Positions 28,137-36,060 of a stretch of DNA of 64,000 nucleotides are shown here, piece by piece; the stretch's first letter is position 1; every line of letters begins with the position of its first letter. This stretch comes from Tunturibacter empetritectus (lineage in GTDB: Bacteria; Acidobacteriota; Terriglobia; Terriglobales; Acidobacteriaceae). The stretch is from NCBI RefSeq assembly GCF_040358985.1, contig NZ_CP132932.1, forward strand, positions 4,526,001 through 4,590,000, written 5' to 3'. The translations under genes were made by a program, and so were the position numbers. The notes under the pieces are model-generated. The model saw only the letters and a program-made list of their open reading frames with translations. It was not told the DNA's origin and did not search any database.

Positions 28137-28424
28137 CTAGTCCTTGTAGAGTAGGACGCTGCGGGCGTGGAGTTTTTCGAGGAACTGGTTTACTTCGGCG
28201 GCGATTTGCGAGGAGTCGGTTGCGGGGTGCTTTTGTTGGAGGAGCGTGGTGATCGCGTTGACTGAGCGCTGTCCGTCGATGAGGCTGATGATCTCACTGG
28301 CTGCTCCCTTGAGTCGGAGTGCGCCTTCAGGGACAAGAAGCATTGCTTCGTCGGGCGAGACGGTGCGTACGCGACAGCCTACTGCGAGACGCGGGATGCT
28401 TGTGTCGGTAGAGGGTTCGCTCAT
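28137..28424 (-). CDS. pqqD: PQQ peptide chaperone
   Basis: A 95-residue protein from ATG 28424, whose start codon overlaps the pqqC stop as ATGA. It has RLAVGCRVRTVSPDEAMLLVPEGALRLKGAASEIISLIDG, the typical winged-helix RiPP-recognition pattern, with the LxGxAxEILxLxDG block near 45-60. PqqD binds the PqqA precursor and presents it to PqqE. A longer upstream frame is open but consists of pqqC codons read out of frame. Confidence 0.94.
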   Translation of the reverse strand: MSEPSTDTSIPRLAVGCRVRTVSPDEAMLLVPEGALRLKGAASEIISLIDGQRSVNAITTLLQQKHPATDSSQIAAEVNQFLEKLHARSVLLYKD

Positions 28425-29200
28425 GATGCCTCGGGGCGGAAGATATCGGGCTGCGGGGGGAGTGATCCCGGCTCGACGTAGCAGTAGTGCAACGCGTCGA
28501 GTTGGGCCCAGAGGAGAGCGCACTTTCGTTCGAGGGAGCGGACTACTGAGGCTTGCAGGTGAGGGGTGTCGGCGTGCTCGGCGGCGTAGTCGAAGGCGAA
28601 GGCGGCGTCTTCTGGGGCCTGAGTGAGACGGCCCTGGAAGTAGGCGAGGCCGTTTTGCAGCCAGGGGTAGTGTTTCGCTAAAGCGTCCATGCGTAAAGCG
28701 ATCAATTGGCCGGCGAAGAGTTCGGTGAGCGAGGAGGAGACGGCTTCGAGCAGGGTGTTATGGGTGACGAGGTCAATGTAGGCGTCGACGGCGTAGCGAA
28801 CACCGGGGAGGATGGCCTGGGTGCTGATGACGTAGTCGCGGTCGAGTCCGGCAGCCTCTGCGAGTTGCAGCCACTTTTCGATACCGCCTGCACCGTCGCC
28901 GTCGTGATCCCCATCATGATCAACGATGCGTTTTCGCCATGCGCGGCGAAAGGCTACGTCTTCGGACTTGGAGAGGATGATGGCGTCTTTAATGGGAATG
29001 CGGCTCTGGTAGTAGAAACGATTCAGCACCCAGGCCTGCATCTGGCCGCGTGTTAGCTGGCCTGCATGCATGCGGATGTGGAAGGGGTGCTGGTGGTGAT
29101 ACATCGCCTCGCCTACCTGCTGGAGGCGCTGGCGCAGCTCGGTTTTACTCAGTAGAACCGGCTCTGTTTGAGCTACAGCGTTATCTCTAGTCCGTCCCAT
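28421..29200 (-). CDS. pqqC: Pyrroloquinoline-quinone synthase
   Basis: A 259-residue cofactorless oxidase. Conserved PqqC blocks are visible: PFHIRMHAGQLTRGQMQAWVLNRFYYQSRIP near 40-70, KWLQLAEAAGLDRDYV near 110, PGVRYAVDAYIDL near 134 and LLWAQLDALHYCY near the end. It performs the final ring closure and eight-electron oxidation to PQQ. The acidic loop contains a repeated HDGDHDGDG where one HDGD is usual, which looks like a small in-frame duplication. The start overlaps pqqB by 28 bases. Confidence 0.96.
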   Translation of the reverse strand: MGRTRDNAVAQTEPVLLSKTELRQRLQQVGEAMYHHQHPFHIRMHAGQLTRGQMQAWVLNRFYYQSRIPIKDAIILSKSEDVAFRRAWRKRIVDHDGDHDGDGAGGIEKWLQLAEAAGLDRDYVISTQAILPGVRYAVDAYIDLVTHNTLLEAVSSSLTELFAGQLIALRMDALAKHYPWLQNGLAYFQGRLTQAPEDAAFAFDYAAEHADTPHLQASVVRSLERKCALLWAQLDALHYCYVEPGSLPPQPDIFRPEAS

Positions 29201-30087
29201 GCCACCTCCCAGCCTGCGTCCTCGACGGTGCGACGCTCTGAACTTTGTTCCTGCAAGATCGGGTTGGTGTTGTTGATGTGTGTGTAGATCTTGCGTGTGT
29301 TGATGAGATCTTTGAGGGTTGCGAGAGAGCCGTCCGGGCCGTCTATTGGAAGGTGGCCCATGGAGCGCGCTAAGGGTGTTCCGGGTTGAATCTTTTGCAG
29401 TTCGTCATCGCTCCAAAATGTTCCGTCTATGAAGATAGTCGAACATGTGGAGAGACGCTCCTTCAAGGCACTCGTTATCGCGGGTAGCGCTGGGAGATAG
29501 GCTGCCCTGTTTCCGTGAGGATCTTCGAAGATCAGTCCGATCGTCGCGCCGATTGGGTCGAGAGAGGCGCGGTCTGCTTCGCTGATGTAGGTTGGGAGAT
29601 TGCTTGATAACGCGATCGGTGTGCAGGTGAGACCGCCGCCTACTTGAAAGCTGACGTCCGGTTCGATCTCGGTCCAGCGGGTCTGTCCAGGGAGGCGATC
29701 GAGCATCTGGAAGAAGCTGTTTTTTTTGAGGATGCTGATGACCGGGCTCGTCGCGTAGATGCGGACGGGGGTGAACTCGCGCATGAGGAGAAGGCCGAGG
29801 ACATGGTCGAGATCCGCGCTGGTGAGGATGATTCCGGCGACAGGAGTGTTGCGCAGGCCCTCTGCGGGGTCTGGGTGAATCTCAGGATTGTTGAGGAGTT
29901 GCTGGCGAAGGTCGGGGGAGGCGTTGATAAGGAACCACACGTCGTCATCTGCGCTGACGGCTAGTTGCGACTGGGTTCTGGGTTGGATGTTGGGATGATT
30001 TTGCCGAGCGGCGGAACAGTTCTTGCAGGTACAGTTCCATTGCGGAAGGCCGCCACCTGCGGCGGCCCCCAGGACTTTAATCCTCAC
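29173..30087 (-). CDS. pqqB: PqqB, metallo-beta-lactamase-fold PQQ biosynthesis protein
   Basis: A 304-residue protein that begins RIKVLGAAAGGGLPQWNC and has the CTCKNCSAAR zinc-knuckle cysteines near 20-27. It also has a TSADLDHVLGLLLMREF block near 90 and the C-terminal HINNTNPIL motif. It has been shown in relatives to hydroxylate the crosslinked Tyr during PQQ assembly. Translation starts at GTG 30087, eleven bases after the pqqA stop, which fits a compact operon. Confidence 0.96.
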   Translation of the reverse strand: MRIKVLGAAAGGGLPQWNCTCKNCSAARQNHPNIQPRTQSQLAVSADDDVWFLINASPDLRQQLLNNPEIHPDPAEGLRNTPVAGIILTSADLDHVLGLLLMREFTPVRIYATSPVISILKKNSFFQMLDRLPGQTRWTEIEPDVSFQVGGGLTCTPIALSSNLPTYISEADRASLDPIGATIGLIFEDPHGNRAAYLPALPAITSALKERLSTCSTIFIDGTFWSDDELQKIQPGTPLARSMGHLPIDGPDGSLATLKDLINTRKIYTHINNTNPILQEQSSERRTVEDAGWEVAWDGLEITL

Positions 30088-30098
30088 GGGAACTCTGC

Positions 30099-30185
30099 TT
30101 AGAGTTCTACGGGAGCGTAGGAGTTGATCTCGCAGTTAAGGGTAACTTCTTCAAAGTCGGGCGTGGCCCAGGTTGACTGTGTCAT
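30099..30185 (-). CDS. pqqA: PQQ precursor peptide
   Basis: A 28-residue peptide starting at ATG 30185, preceded by AGAGG five bases upstream. It contains the precursor signature E-x3-Y as E19-INS-Y23 (in NCEINSYAP), whose Glu and Tyr become the PQQ backbone. The N-terminal TWATPDFEEV segment matches the leader recognised by PqqD. It is immediately upstream of pqqB and is easily missed because of its length. This is the promoter-proximal gene of pqqABCDE. Confidence 0.96.
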   Translation of the reverse strand: MTQSTWATPDFEEVTLNCEINSYAPVEL

Positions 30186-30337
30186 AAGAACCTCTTTGGA
30201 CGATCTAATGCTGCTGGTTATGAGTGTACCGCATTGGGCTTTGGGTAAAGGCAAAACAGACAACTGCGTGCTGCGCGCACGGCGCGATCTGCCATCGAGG
30301 CTGACGCGCCTTCAGCGCCTATTCTTGTTGTGTGATT

Positions 30338-33013
30338 ATGGATGGGATGGCGAACGAGACAGTGACGAACTTTGCGGCAGAGGCGGCTGGGGCTACGCCC
30401 GCGATGCGGCAGTACTTTGCGGCGAAGGAGCAGTATCCCGATTGCCTGTTGTTCTGCAGGATTGGGGACTTCTATGAGCTGTTCTATGAAGACGCGATTC
30501 TTGTGTCGCGTCTGCTGCAGCTTACGCTGACAGCACGAGATCGCGAAAAGAAGCAGCCGATGTGCGGGGTTCCTTATCATGCGGCGGAGGTGTATCTGCA
30601 GAAGCTGCTGCGCATGGGATACAAGATTGCGCTGCTGGAGCAGATGGAGGATCCGAAGCTGACGAAGTCGGTGGTGCGGCGCGAGGTGACGCGCGTGCTG
30701 ACGCCGGGAACTGCGCTCGATCCGACGCTGGGGGCGGAGCAGAGCAACTACCTGGCGAGCGTGGCGGTGTTGGGTGCGGGAGCGATGCAGAGTTGTGGGG
30801 TGGCGCTGCTGGACCTTTCGACGGGGGAGTTTCGGGCTACTGAGTTTGCCGGGTCTGGTGGATGGGCGGCGCTGGTGGATGAGTTGGGACGGGTGCGGCC
30901 GGTGGAGTTGTTGTATGGGTCGGGGTTGTTGGGCGGTGTGAACCTGGCTGGCGAGAGTGAGACGGCGGTGGGACTGGATGCGATTCGGACGAAGACCGCG
31001 GTGGAGGAGTGGGTCTTTACGGCAGAGTATGCGGTGCCGCTGGTGCGGAATCACTTCAAGGTGCACTCGCTGGATGGGATGGGGCTGGGAGGACACGAGG
31101 CGGCAGCGGTGGCGGCTGGGGCTCTGCTGCACTATATGCGGGCGACCAAGCAGGGTGGGCTGGAGCACGTGGATGGACTGCGGTTTTATGAGCGGTCTAC
31201 TTGCCTGGAGCTTGACGCGGTGAGTGTGCGGAACCTGGAGTTGGTGGAGCCGCTGTTCTCTGGTGAGTCGGCGCAGACTACGCTCTTTTACACGATGGAC
31301 GCTTGTTGTACTCCGATGGGAAAACGTTTGTTGCGTGCGTCGCTGCTGCGGCCTGCGAGTGAGATGGGGGAGATTGAGGCTCGGCTGGAGGCGGTGGGGG
31401 AGGCTGCGGGAGATTTGCGTCGACGTGAAGATCTGCGGCGGTCGATGGATGGTTTGCTGGACTTAGAGAGGCTGCTGGGGCGGGTCGCGCTGGATTCGGC
31501 TGGGCCGCGTGAGGTGATGGCTCTGGCGAAGACGCTTGGATGTTTGCCTGGGGTGGTGGGGGCGGTTCGGCTGTTTGAGAGTGCAAGGTGGAGGGAGTTG
31601 GGGGAGAGCGTCGATCCTTTGGAGGACCTGCACGAGATGATTGTGCGGACAATTGCGGAGGAGCCGCCGGTGTCGATTGGGGATGGTGGAGCGATTCGCG
31701 TGGGCGTCGATCCTGATTTGGATGAGCTGCGCGAGTTGAGCCGCAGTGGACGACAGGCGTTGGCGGCGATTGAAGAACGAGAGCGCGAACGGACTGGGAT
31801 TGGATCATTAAAGGTGCGGTTCAATAACGTGTTCGGCTACTACCTTGAGGTGACGAAGGCAAATGCCAAGGCGGTGCCGGCTGACTATGAGCGGAAGCAG
31901 ACGCTGGTGAATGCGGAGCGATTTACGACGCCGGAGCTGAAGGAGTATGAGACGAAGATTTTGACGGCGCAGGAACGAAGTGGAGAGATTGAGCGAAGGA
32001 TCTTTGCGGAGTTGCGAAGACAGTTGCTGGAGGCTGCAGGGCGGATGCGGGAGACGGCGAGGAAGATCGCGGAGATTGATCTGCTGGGGTGTTTTGGGCA
32101 TTTGGCGGCGCTGCGTGGGTGGGTGCGGCCGCAGGTTGAGATGTCGGGCGTGCTGGAGTTTGTGCAGGCACGGCATCCGGTGGTGGAGCGTCGGATGGAG
32201 GAGTCGGGTGGCGGGAGGTTTGTACCGAACTCCGTTCATCTGGACGCGGATGTGGGGCCAGCGGTGCTGCTGATTACCGGGCCGAATATGGGGGGAAAGA
32301 GCACGTATTTGCGCATGGCCGCGCTGCTGGTGGTGATGGCGCAGATGGGGAGCTTCGTTCCGGCCGAGGGGATGCGGCTGGGGTTGGTGGATCGGATCTA
32401 CACGCGAATTGGTGCTAGCGATAATGTGGCGCGGGGGCGGTCTACGTTTATGGTCGAGATGACGGAGACGGCTGCGATTCTGAATACGGCGACGAACCGC
32501 TCTCTGGTACTGCTGGACGAGATGGGGCGCGGCACGGCGACCTACGATGGATTGAGTTTGGCGTGGGCTACGGTGGAACACTTGCATGATCGGATTGGGG
32601 CGAGGACTCTGTTCGCGACGCACTATCATGAGCTGACGCTGCTCGCGGATCGGCTGGCTCGGTTGACGAATCTGCGCGTGACGGTGAAGGAGACTGCGGG
32701 GGGGATTGTGTTTCTGCACACGGTAGAGGCTGGGCCTGCCAGTAAGAGCTATGGGATCGAGGTTGCGCGGTTGGCGGGATTGCCGAGTGGCGTGATCGCG
32801 AGGGCTCGCGAGGTGTTGAAGGTGCACGAACGGGCGGAGACGCAGCAGGTACGAGAGGCTTCACCGACTGAAGGCGTGCGGATGCAGATGACGATGTTTA
32901 CTCCGCTTTCGCAGAAGATTGTGGATCGGCTGGCGGAGGCGGATGTGGATGGGTTGACTCCGAGGGATGCTTTGAATTTGTTGGCGGAGTTGCAGAGGGA
33001 GTTGAAAGGATGA
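30338..33013 (+). CDS. mutS: DNA mismatch repair protein MutS
   Basis: About 891 residues. The mismatch-sensing F-x-E lies in RIGDFYELFYEDA near 40. The connector, lever and clamp domains follow, and the ABC ATPase has Walker A GPNMGGKST near 648, a DEMGRGTATYDG Walker B block and the ATHYHELT switch His. The Walker B block reads DEMGRGTATYDG where DEIGRGTSTYDG is common. It recognises mispairs and recruits MutL. Possible starts are GTG 30332, ATG 30338 and ATG 30347; none has a decisive ribosome-binding site. It is divergent from pqqA. Confidence 0.96.
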   Translation: MDGMANETVTNFAAEAAGATPAMRQYFAAKEQYPDCLLFCRIGDFYELFYEDAILVSRLLQLTLTARDREKKQPMCGVPYHAAEVYLQKLLRMGYKIALLEQMEDPKLTKSVVRREVTRVLTPGTALDPTLGAEQSNYLASVAVLGAGAMQSCGVALLDLSTGEFRATEFAGSGGWAALVDELGRVRPVELLYGSGLLGGVNLAGESETAVGLDAIRTKTAVEEWVFTAEYAVPLVRNHFKVHSLDGMGLGGHEAAAVAAGALLHYMRATKQGGLEHVDGLRFYERSTCLELDAVSVRNLELVEPLFSGESAQTTLFYTMDACCTPMGKRLLRASLLRPASEMGEIEARLEAVGEAAGDLRRREDLRRSMDGLLDLERLLGRVALDSAGPREVMALAKTLGCLPGVVGAVRLFESARWRELGESVDPLEDLHEMIVRTIAEEPPVSIGDGGAIRVGVDPDLDELRELSRSGRQALAAIEERERERTGIGSLKVRFNNVFGYYLEVTKANAKAVPADYERKQTLVNAERFTTPELKEYETKILTAQERSGEIERRIFAELRRQLLEAAGRMRETARKIAEIDLLGCFGHLAALRGWVRPQVEMSGVLEFVQARHPVVERRMEESGGGRFVPNSVHLDADVGPAVLLITGPNMGGKSTYLRMAALLVVMAQMGSFVPAEGMRLGLVDRIYTRIGASDNVARGRSTFMVEMTETAAILNTATNRSLVLLDEMGRGTATYDGLSLAWATVEHLHDRIGARTLFATHYHELTLLADRLARLTNLRVTVKETAGGIVFLHTVEAGPASKSYGIEVARLAGLPSGVIARAREVLKVHERAETQQVREASPTEGVRMQMTMFTPLSQKIVDRLAEADVDGLTPRDALNLLAELQRELKG

Positions 33014-33046
33014 TGTCCTGCCGGACAGGCCGCCTGCGCTTTGTCA

Positions 33047-33074
33047 CCCCATAAACGAGGACCTGTTTATGGGG
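33047..33074. terminator. Hairpin downstream of mutS
   Basis: CCCCATAAAC (33047-33056) and GTTTATGGGG (33065-33074) form a perfect ten-base-pair stem with an eight-base loop, 33 bases after the mutS stop. A smaller hairpin TGTCC/GGACA sits at 33014-33027. Neither is followed by a T run, so this may be an attenuating or mRNA-protecting structure rather than a classical intrinsic terminator. Confidence 0.55.
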
Positions 33075-33084
33075 ACCCCGATTC

Positions 33085-33107
33085 GCGGTCACTTCGTGAC
33101 TTGTATA
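33085..33107. repeat. REP-like palindrome, third copy
   Basis: GCGGTCACTTCGTGAC at 33085-33100 is identical over 16 bases to the left arm at 27987-28002, and is followed by TTGTATA like the GCGTATA and ATGTATA of the other copies. It lies between the mutS hairpin and anmK. Unlike the pqq copy it has no inverted partner nearby. Confidence 0.65.
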
Positions 33108-33174
33108 TCTTTTCTTGGTGATGTTTGATGCTTGGGTTCCGGGCTTTGCCCGGTTTGGAGGCTTGGTGAAGAGC

Positions 33175-34359
33175 ATGGTGGTGGCTGGAGTGATGAGTGG
33201 GACATCGGCTGATGGGGTAGATGTCGCGATCTGCAGGATCTCCCCTGCGTTCAAGGTAGGTGGAACGCCACGGATCAAGCTGATTGGACATCTTGGGATG
33301 GCCTATCCGAAGACTGTGCGAGCGGCAGTGTTGTGTGCGATGGATGCAGATGCGATCTCGGTGGCCGAGCTTGCGCGGTTGAACTGGCGCTTGGGTGAGG
33401 TGTATGCCGAAGCAGTGGCGAAGGCTCAGGAGAAGTTTGGAGTGAAGGCGAAGCTGGTGGGTTGTCATGGGCAAACGGTGTACCACCAAGGGGCTTCGCA
33501 GACGTATCTCGGGAGGGCGATGCGCGCCACTTGGCAGATGGGCGAGGCAGCGGTGATTGCCGAGAAGCTGCGGGCGACTGTGGTGAGCGATTTCAGGCCG
33601 GGAGATCTGGCTGCCGGCGGGCAGGGGGCTCCGCTGGTGCCGATGCTGGACTACTGCATGTTTCGTTCGGCGAAGGTGAGCAGGGTGTTGTTGAATCTTG
33701 GGGGGATTGGGAATTTGACGGCTATTCCGGCGGAGGCTGGTCCCGATGGGCTGATGGCGTTTGATACGGGACCGGGAAACATGGTGATCGACGCCTGCAT
33801 GAAGAGACTGTACGAACGAGAGTTCGATCGTGGTGGAGCTGTGGCTCGAACGGGCACAGTGTTGCGGAATGTGGTGGAGAAGATTTTGCAGGAACCGTAC
33901 TTCTCTGCCCTTCCACCGAAGTCTTGCGGGCGGGAGCAGTTTGGTGAGGTGTTTGTTTCGCGCTTTATCGCGATGTGCCGGGAGGCTGGAGGACGCGAAG
34001 ACCGGGATGAAGATGTGGTGGCTACAGCAACAGCGTTGACGGCTGCTTCGGTTGTAGACGCTTACCGGCGATTTGTTAGGGGGCATGTGGGGCAGGCTGC
34101 ACCTTCATCTCGGGTGGAGTTTGTGGTTGCAGGCGGTGGGACAAAGAATGCTTTGTTGATGAGTATGTTGACCGAAGCGCTTGGGGCGATGGGAGTGAAG
34201 GTACGGTTGATGGATGAGTTGGGGATTCCGGCGCAGGCCAAGGAGGCCGTGGCGTTTGCGCTGTTGGCCTGGTTGAGGTGGAATGGGCTGCCGGGGAACA
34301 TCCCTGTTGCTACCGGGGCTGGGAGGTCCGTGGTTTTGGGAAAGGTGACGCATGGATAG
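33175..34359 (+). CDS. anmK: Anhydro-N-acetylmuramic acid kinase
   Basis: About 394 residues with the ASKHA-fold motifs of AnmK: GVMSGTSADGVDVA at the N-terminus, GCHGQTVYH near 98, DFRPGDLAAGGQGAPLVP near 140, NLGGIGNLT near 175, FDTGPGNMVIDA near 196 and GGGTKNALLM near 320. It cleaves and phosphorylates 1,6-anhydroMurNAc to MurNAc-6-phosphate in peptidoglycan recycling. I choose ATG 33175, which leaves four residues before the motif. In-frame starts at 33115 and 33121 would add an unfamiliar extension close to the REP-like element. Confidence 0.95.
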   Translation: MVVAGVMSGTSADGVDVAICRISPAFKVGGTPRIKLIGHLGMAYPKTVRAAVLCAMDADAISVAELARLNWRLGEVYAEAVAKAQEKFGVKAKLVGCHGQTVYHQGASQTYLGRAMRATWQMGEAAVIAEKLRATVVSDFRPGDLAAGGQGAPLVPMLDYCMFRSAKVSRVLLNLGGIGNLTAIPAEAGPDGLMAFDTGPGNMVIDACMKRLYEREFDRGGAVARTGTVLRNVVEKILQEPYFSALPPKSCGREQFGEVFVSRFIAMCREAGGREDRDEDVVATATALTAASVVDAYRRFVRGHVGQAAPSSRVEFVVAGGGTKNALLMSMLTEALGAMGVKVRLMDELGIPAQAKEAVAFALLAWLRWNGLPGNIPVATGAGRSVVLGKVTHG

Positions 34360-34454
34360 TGAAAGAACAGGCTGGGATCAAGGCAAGCTGCATGCTTTCT
34401 AAGCTTCATTCTGTTCAGGGTGGCGACGGGTCGTTGCTGGATAGAAGATGCCAG

Positions 34455-36035
34455 ATGAAGCAGGACCTGTTTGGCGTGGTACGACGCCGTGTTTTGCTGG
34501 CACTGCTGCTGGTCTGTCCTTGCGTTACGGGCTGCAAAGAGCGGAGAACAGAGCCAGGTTCGGTGGTGGTGATTATCGAGAGCAGTCCGAATAATTTGGA
34601 CTTGCGAGTGGGGGCCGATGCGCAGTCGGAGCGGGTTGGGGGGCTGATCTTCGATGCGTTGGCGAAGAAGGATGAGCATTATGAGCTGCAGCCCTGGCTG
34701 GCTAAGAGTTGGGAGCAGCCTGATCCGTTGACCTGGGTGTTTCATCTGCGCGATGGCGTACGGTTTCATGATGGAAGGCCGCTGGAAGCGGAGGATGTTG
34801 CTTATACGATTCGAAGTTTGATTGATGGCTCGCTGGTGACGGCAAAGGGCGGTGGCTTTAATGCGGTGGATAAGGTTGAAGCGAAAGATCGGCTGACGGT
34901 TGTAGTGCATATGAAGCGGCCGGAAGCGGGGTTGCTGTTCAATGTGAGCGACGGATTGTTTGGAGTGGTGCCGCGTGGGAGTGGGAGGGATTTTGGGTTG
35001 CATCCGGTGGGGTCCGGGCCGTTTCGGTTTGTGAGTGCGGTGCAGGACAAAGAGGTGGTTGTTGCGCGGAATCATGAGTACTGGGCGGGGATGCCGGTTG
35101 CTCCGGCGGGTGCGCAGGATATTGAGCGGGTTCGGTTTGAGGTGGTGCCGGATGCGATTACGAGTGCGTTGGAGTTGAAGAAGGGATCGGCGGATCTGGC
35201 TAGCAATGTGGTGACCCTGGATATGGTGCATGCGTTGGAGAGTGTGCCAAACCTGAAGGTGGAGTCGGGGACTGGATCGCCGGTGGTTTATGTCACCTTC
35301 AACGTTACAGATCCCTTGTTGAAGGATATGCGCGTGCGACAGGCGATTGCCTGTGCGATGGATCGGCAGGCGATTGTCGATGCTATCTGGCGGGGGCAGG
35401 CTCGACTTGCGGATACTTTGCTGCCGGAGGGACATTGGGCAGCAGCAAGCGATGCAGAGTTGGCACAGGTTGCTAATTATCCTCATGATGTGGCGCGGGC
35501 TCAGAGACTGCTGGATGAGGCTGGCTTCCCTGCCGGCAAAGATGGCGTGCGGCTGCGGCTGACGATGAAGACAAGTACGGATGAGACGACTCGGCTGATG
35601 GTGACGGTGTTGCAACAGCAGCTGCGGGCGGCCGGGATTCGGCTGGAGATTCGGTCGGCGGAGTTTGGAACGTTCTATGCGGATGTGACGAAGGGAGCGT
35701 TTCAGATGTATGCGCTGAGGTGGATTGGGAGCAATGAAGATCCGGATATCTTTCGGTATGCGTATGCGTCAACGAGCTTTCCGCCGAAGGGGGGAAACCG
35801 GGGGCGGTACTCAAATGCACGGGTCGATGGTTTGTTGAAGGAGGCTGCGGCCAGTTCAGATCGAGCGGAGAGGAGAGGGACATACGTCGAGGTGCAGAAG
35901 GTTCTGGCGGAGGAGTTACCTGGGATTCCGCTGTGGTATCCGAATAATGAGGTGATTCATACGAGGCGGGTTGAGGGAGTGGTGCCTCGCGGTGCAGGGA
36001 GTTTTGATTTTTTAACGGATGCCTGGATACGCTAG
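34455..36035 (+). CDS. Peptide/nickel-type ABC substrate-binding lipoprotein (family 5)
   Basis: About 526 residues. ATG 34455 gives a lipoprotein signal: basic MKQDLFGVVRRR, a hydrophobic core and a VTGC lipobox with the Cys near residue 27. The mature part has the SBP_bac_5 order: ERVGGLIFDALAKKDEHYELQPWLAKSWEQ, TWVFHLRDGVRFHDGRPLEAEDVAYTIRSL and RQAIACAMDRQAIV. It should bind an oligopeptide or similar ligand at the outer face of the inner membrane. No permease or ATPase genes are nearby, so it is an orphan. It follows anmK, so murein-peptide uptake is a possible but untested idea. Confidence 0.88.
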   Translation: MKQDLFGVVRRRVLLALLLVCPCVTGCKERRTEPGSVVVIIESSPNNLDLRVGADAQSERVGGLIFDALAKKDEHYELQPWLAKSWEQPDPLTWVFHLRDGVRFHDGRPLEAEDVAYTIRSLIDGSLVTAKGGGFNAVDKVEAKDRLTVVVHMKRPEAGLLFNVSDGLFGVVPRGSGRDFGLHPVGSGPFRFVSAVQDKEVVVARNHEYWAGMPVAPAGAQDIERVRFEVVPDAITSALELKKGSADLASNVVTLDMVHALESVPNLKVESGTGSPVVYVTFNVTDPLLKDMRVRQAIACAMDRQAIVDAIWRGQARLADTLLPEGHWAAASDAELAQVANYPHDVARAQRLLDEAGFPAGKDGVRLRLTMKTSTDETTRLMVTVLQQQLRAAGIRLEIRSAEFGTFYADVTKGAFQMYALRWIGSNEDPDIFRYAYASTSFPPKGGNRGRYSNARVDGLLKEAAASSDRAERRGTYVEVQKVLAEELPGIPLWYPNNEVIHTRRVEGVVPRGAGSFDFLTDAWIR

Positions 36036-36060
36036 CGCAGATCCGTGTATTGGAGCAGGC

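Noticed and set aside
31808..32827. Long minus-strand open frame (339 codons) inside mutS
   Set aside because: Composition is rich in Arg, His, Pro and Gln, typical of antisense reading of a GC-rich gene; mutS is unambiguous on the other strand.
33067..34086. Minus-strand frame of 339 codons opposite anmK
   Set aside because: Antisense composition and full overlap with anmK.
34062..35615. Minus-strand open frame of 517 codons across anmK and the binding-protein gene
   Set aside because: Spans two well supported plus-strand genes and has antisense composition without any family motif.
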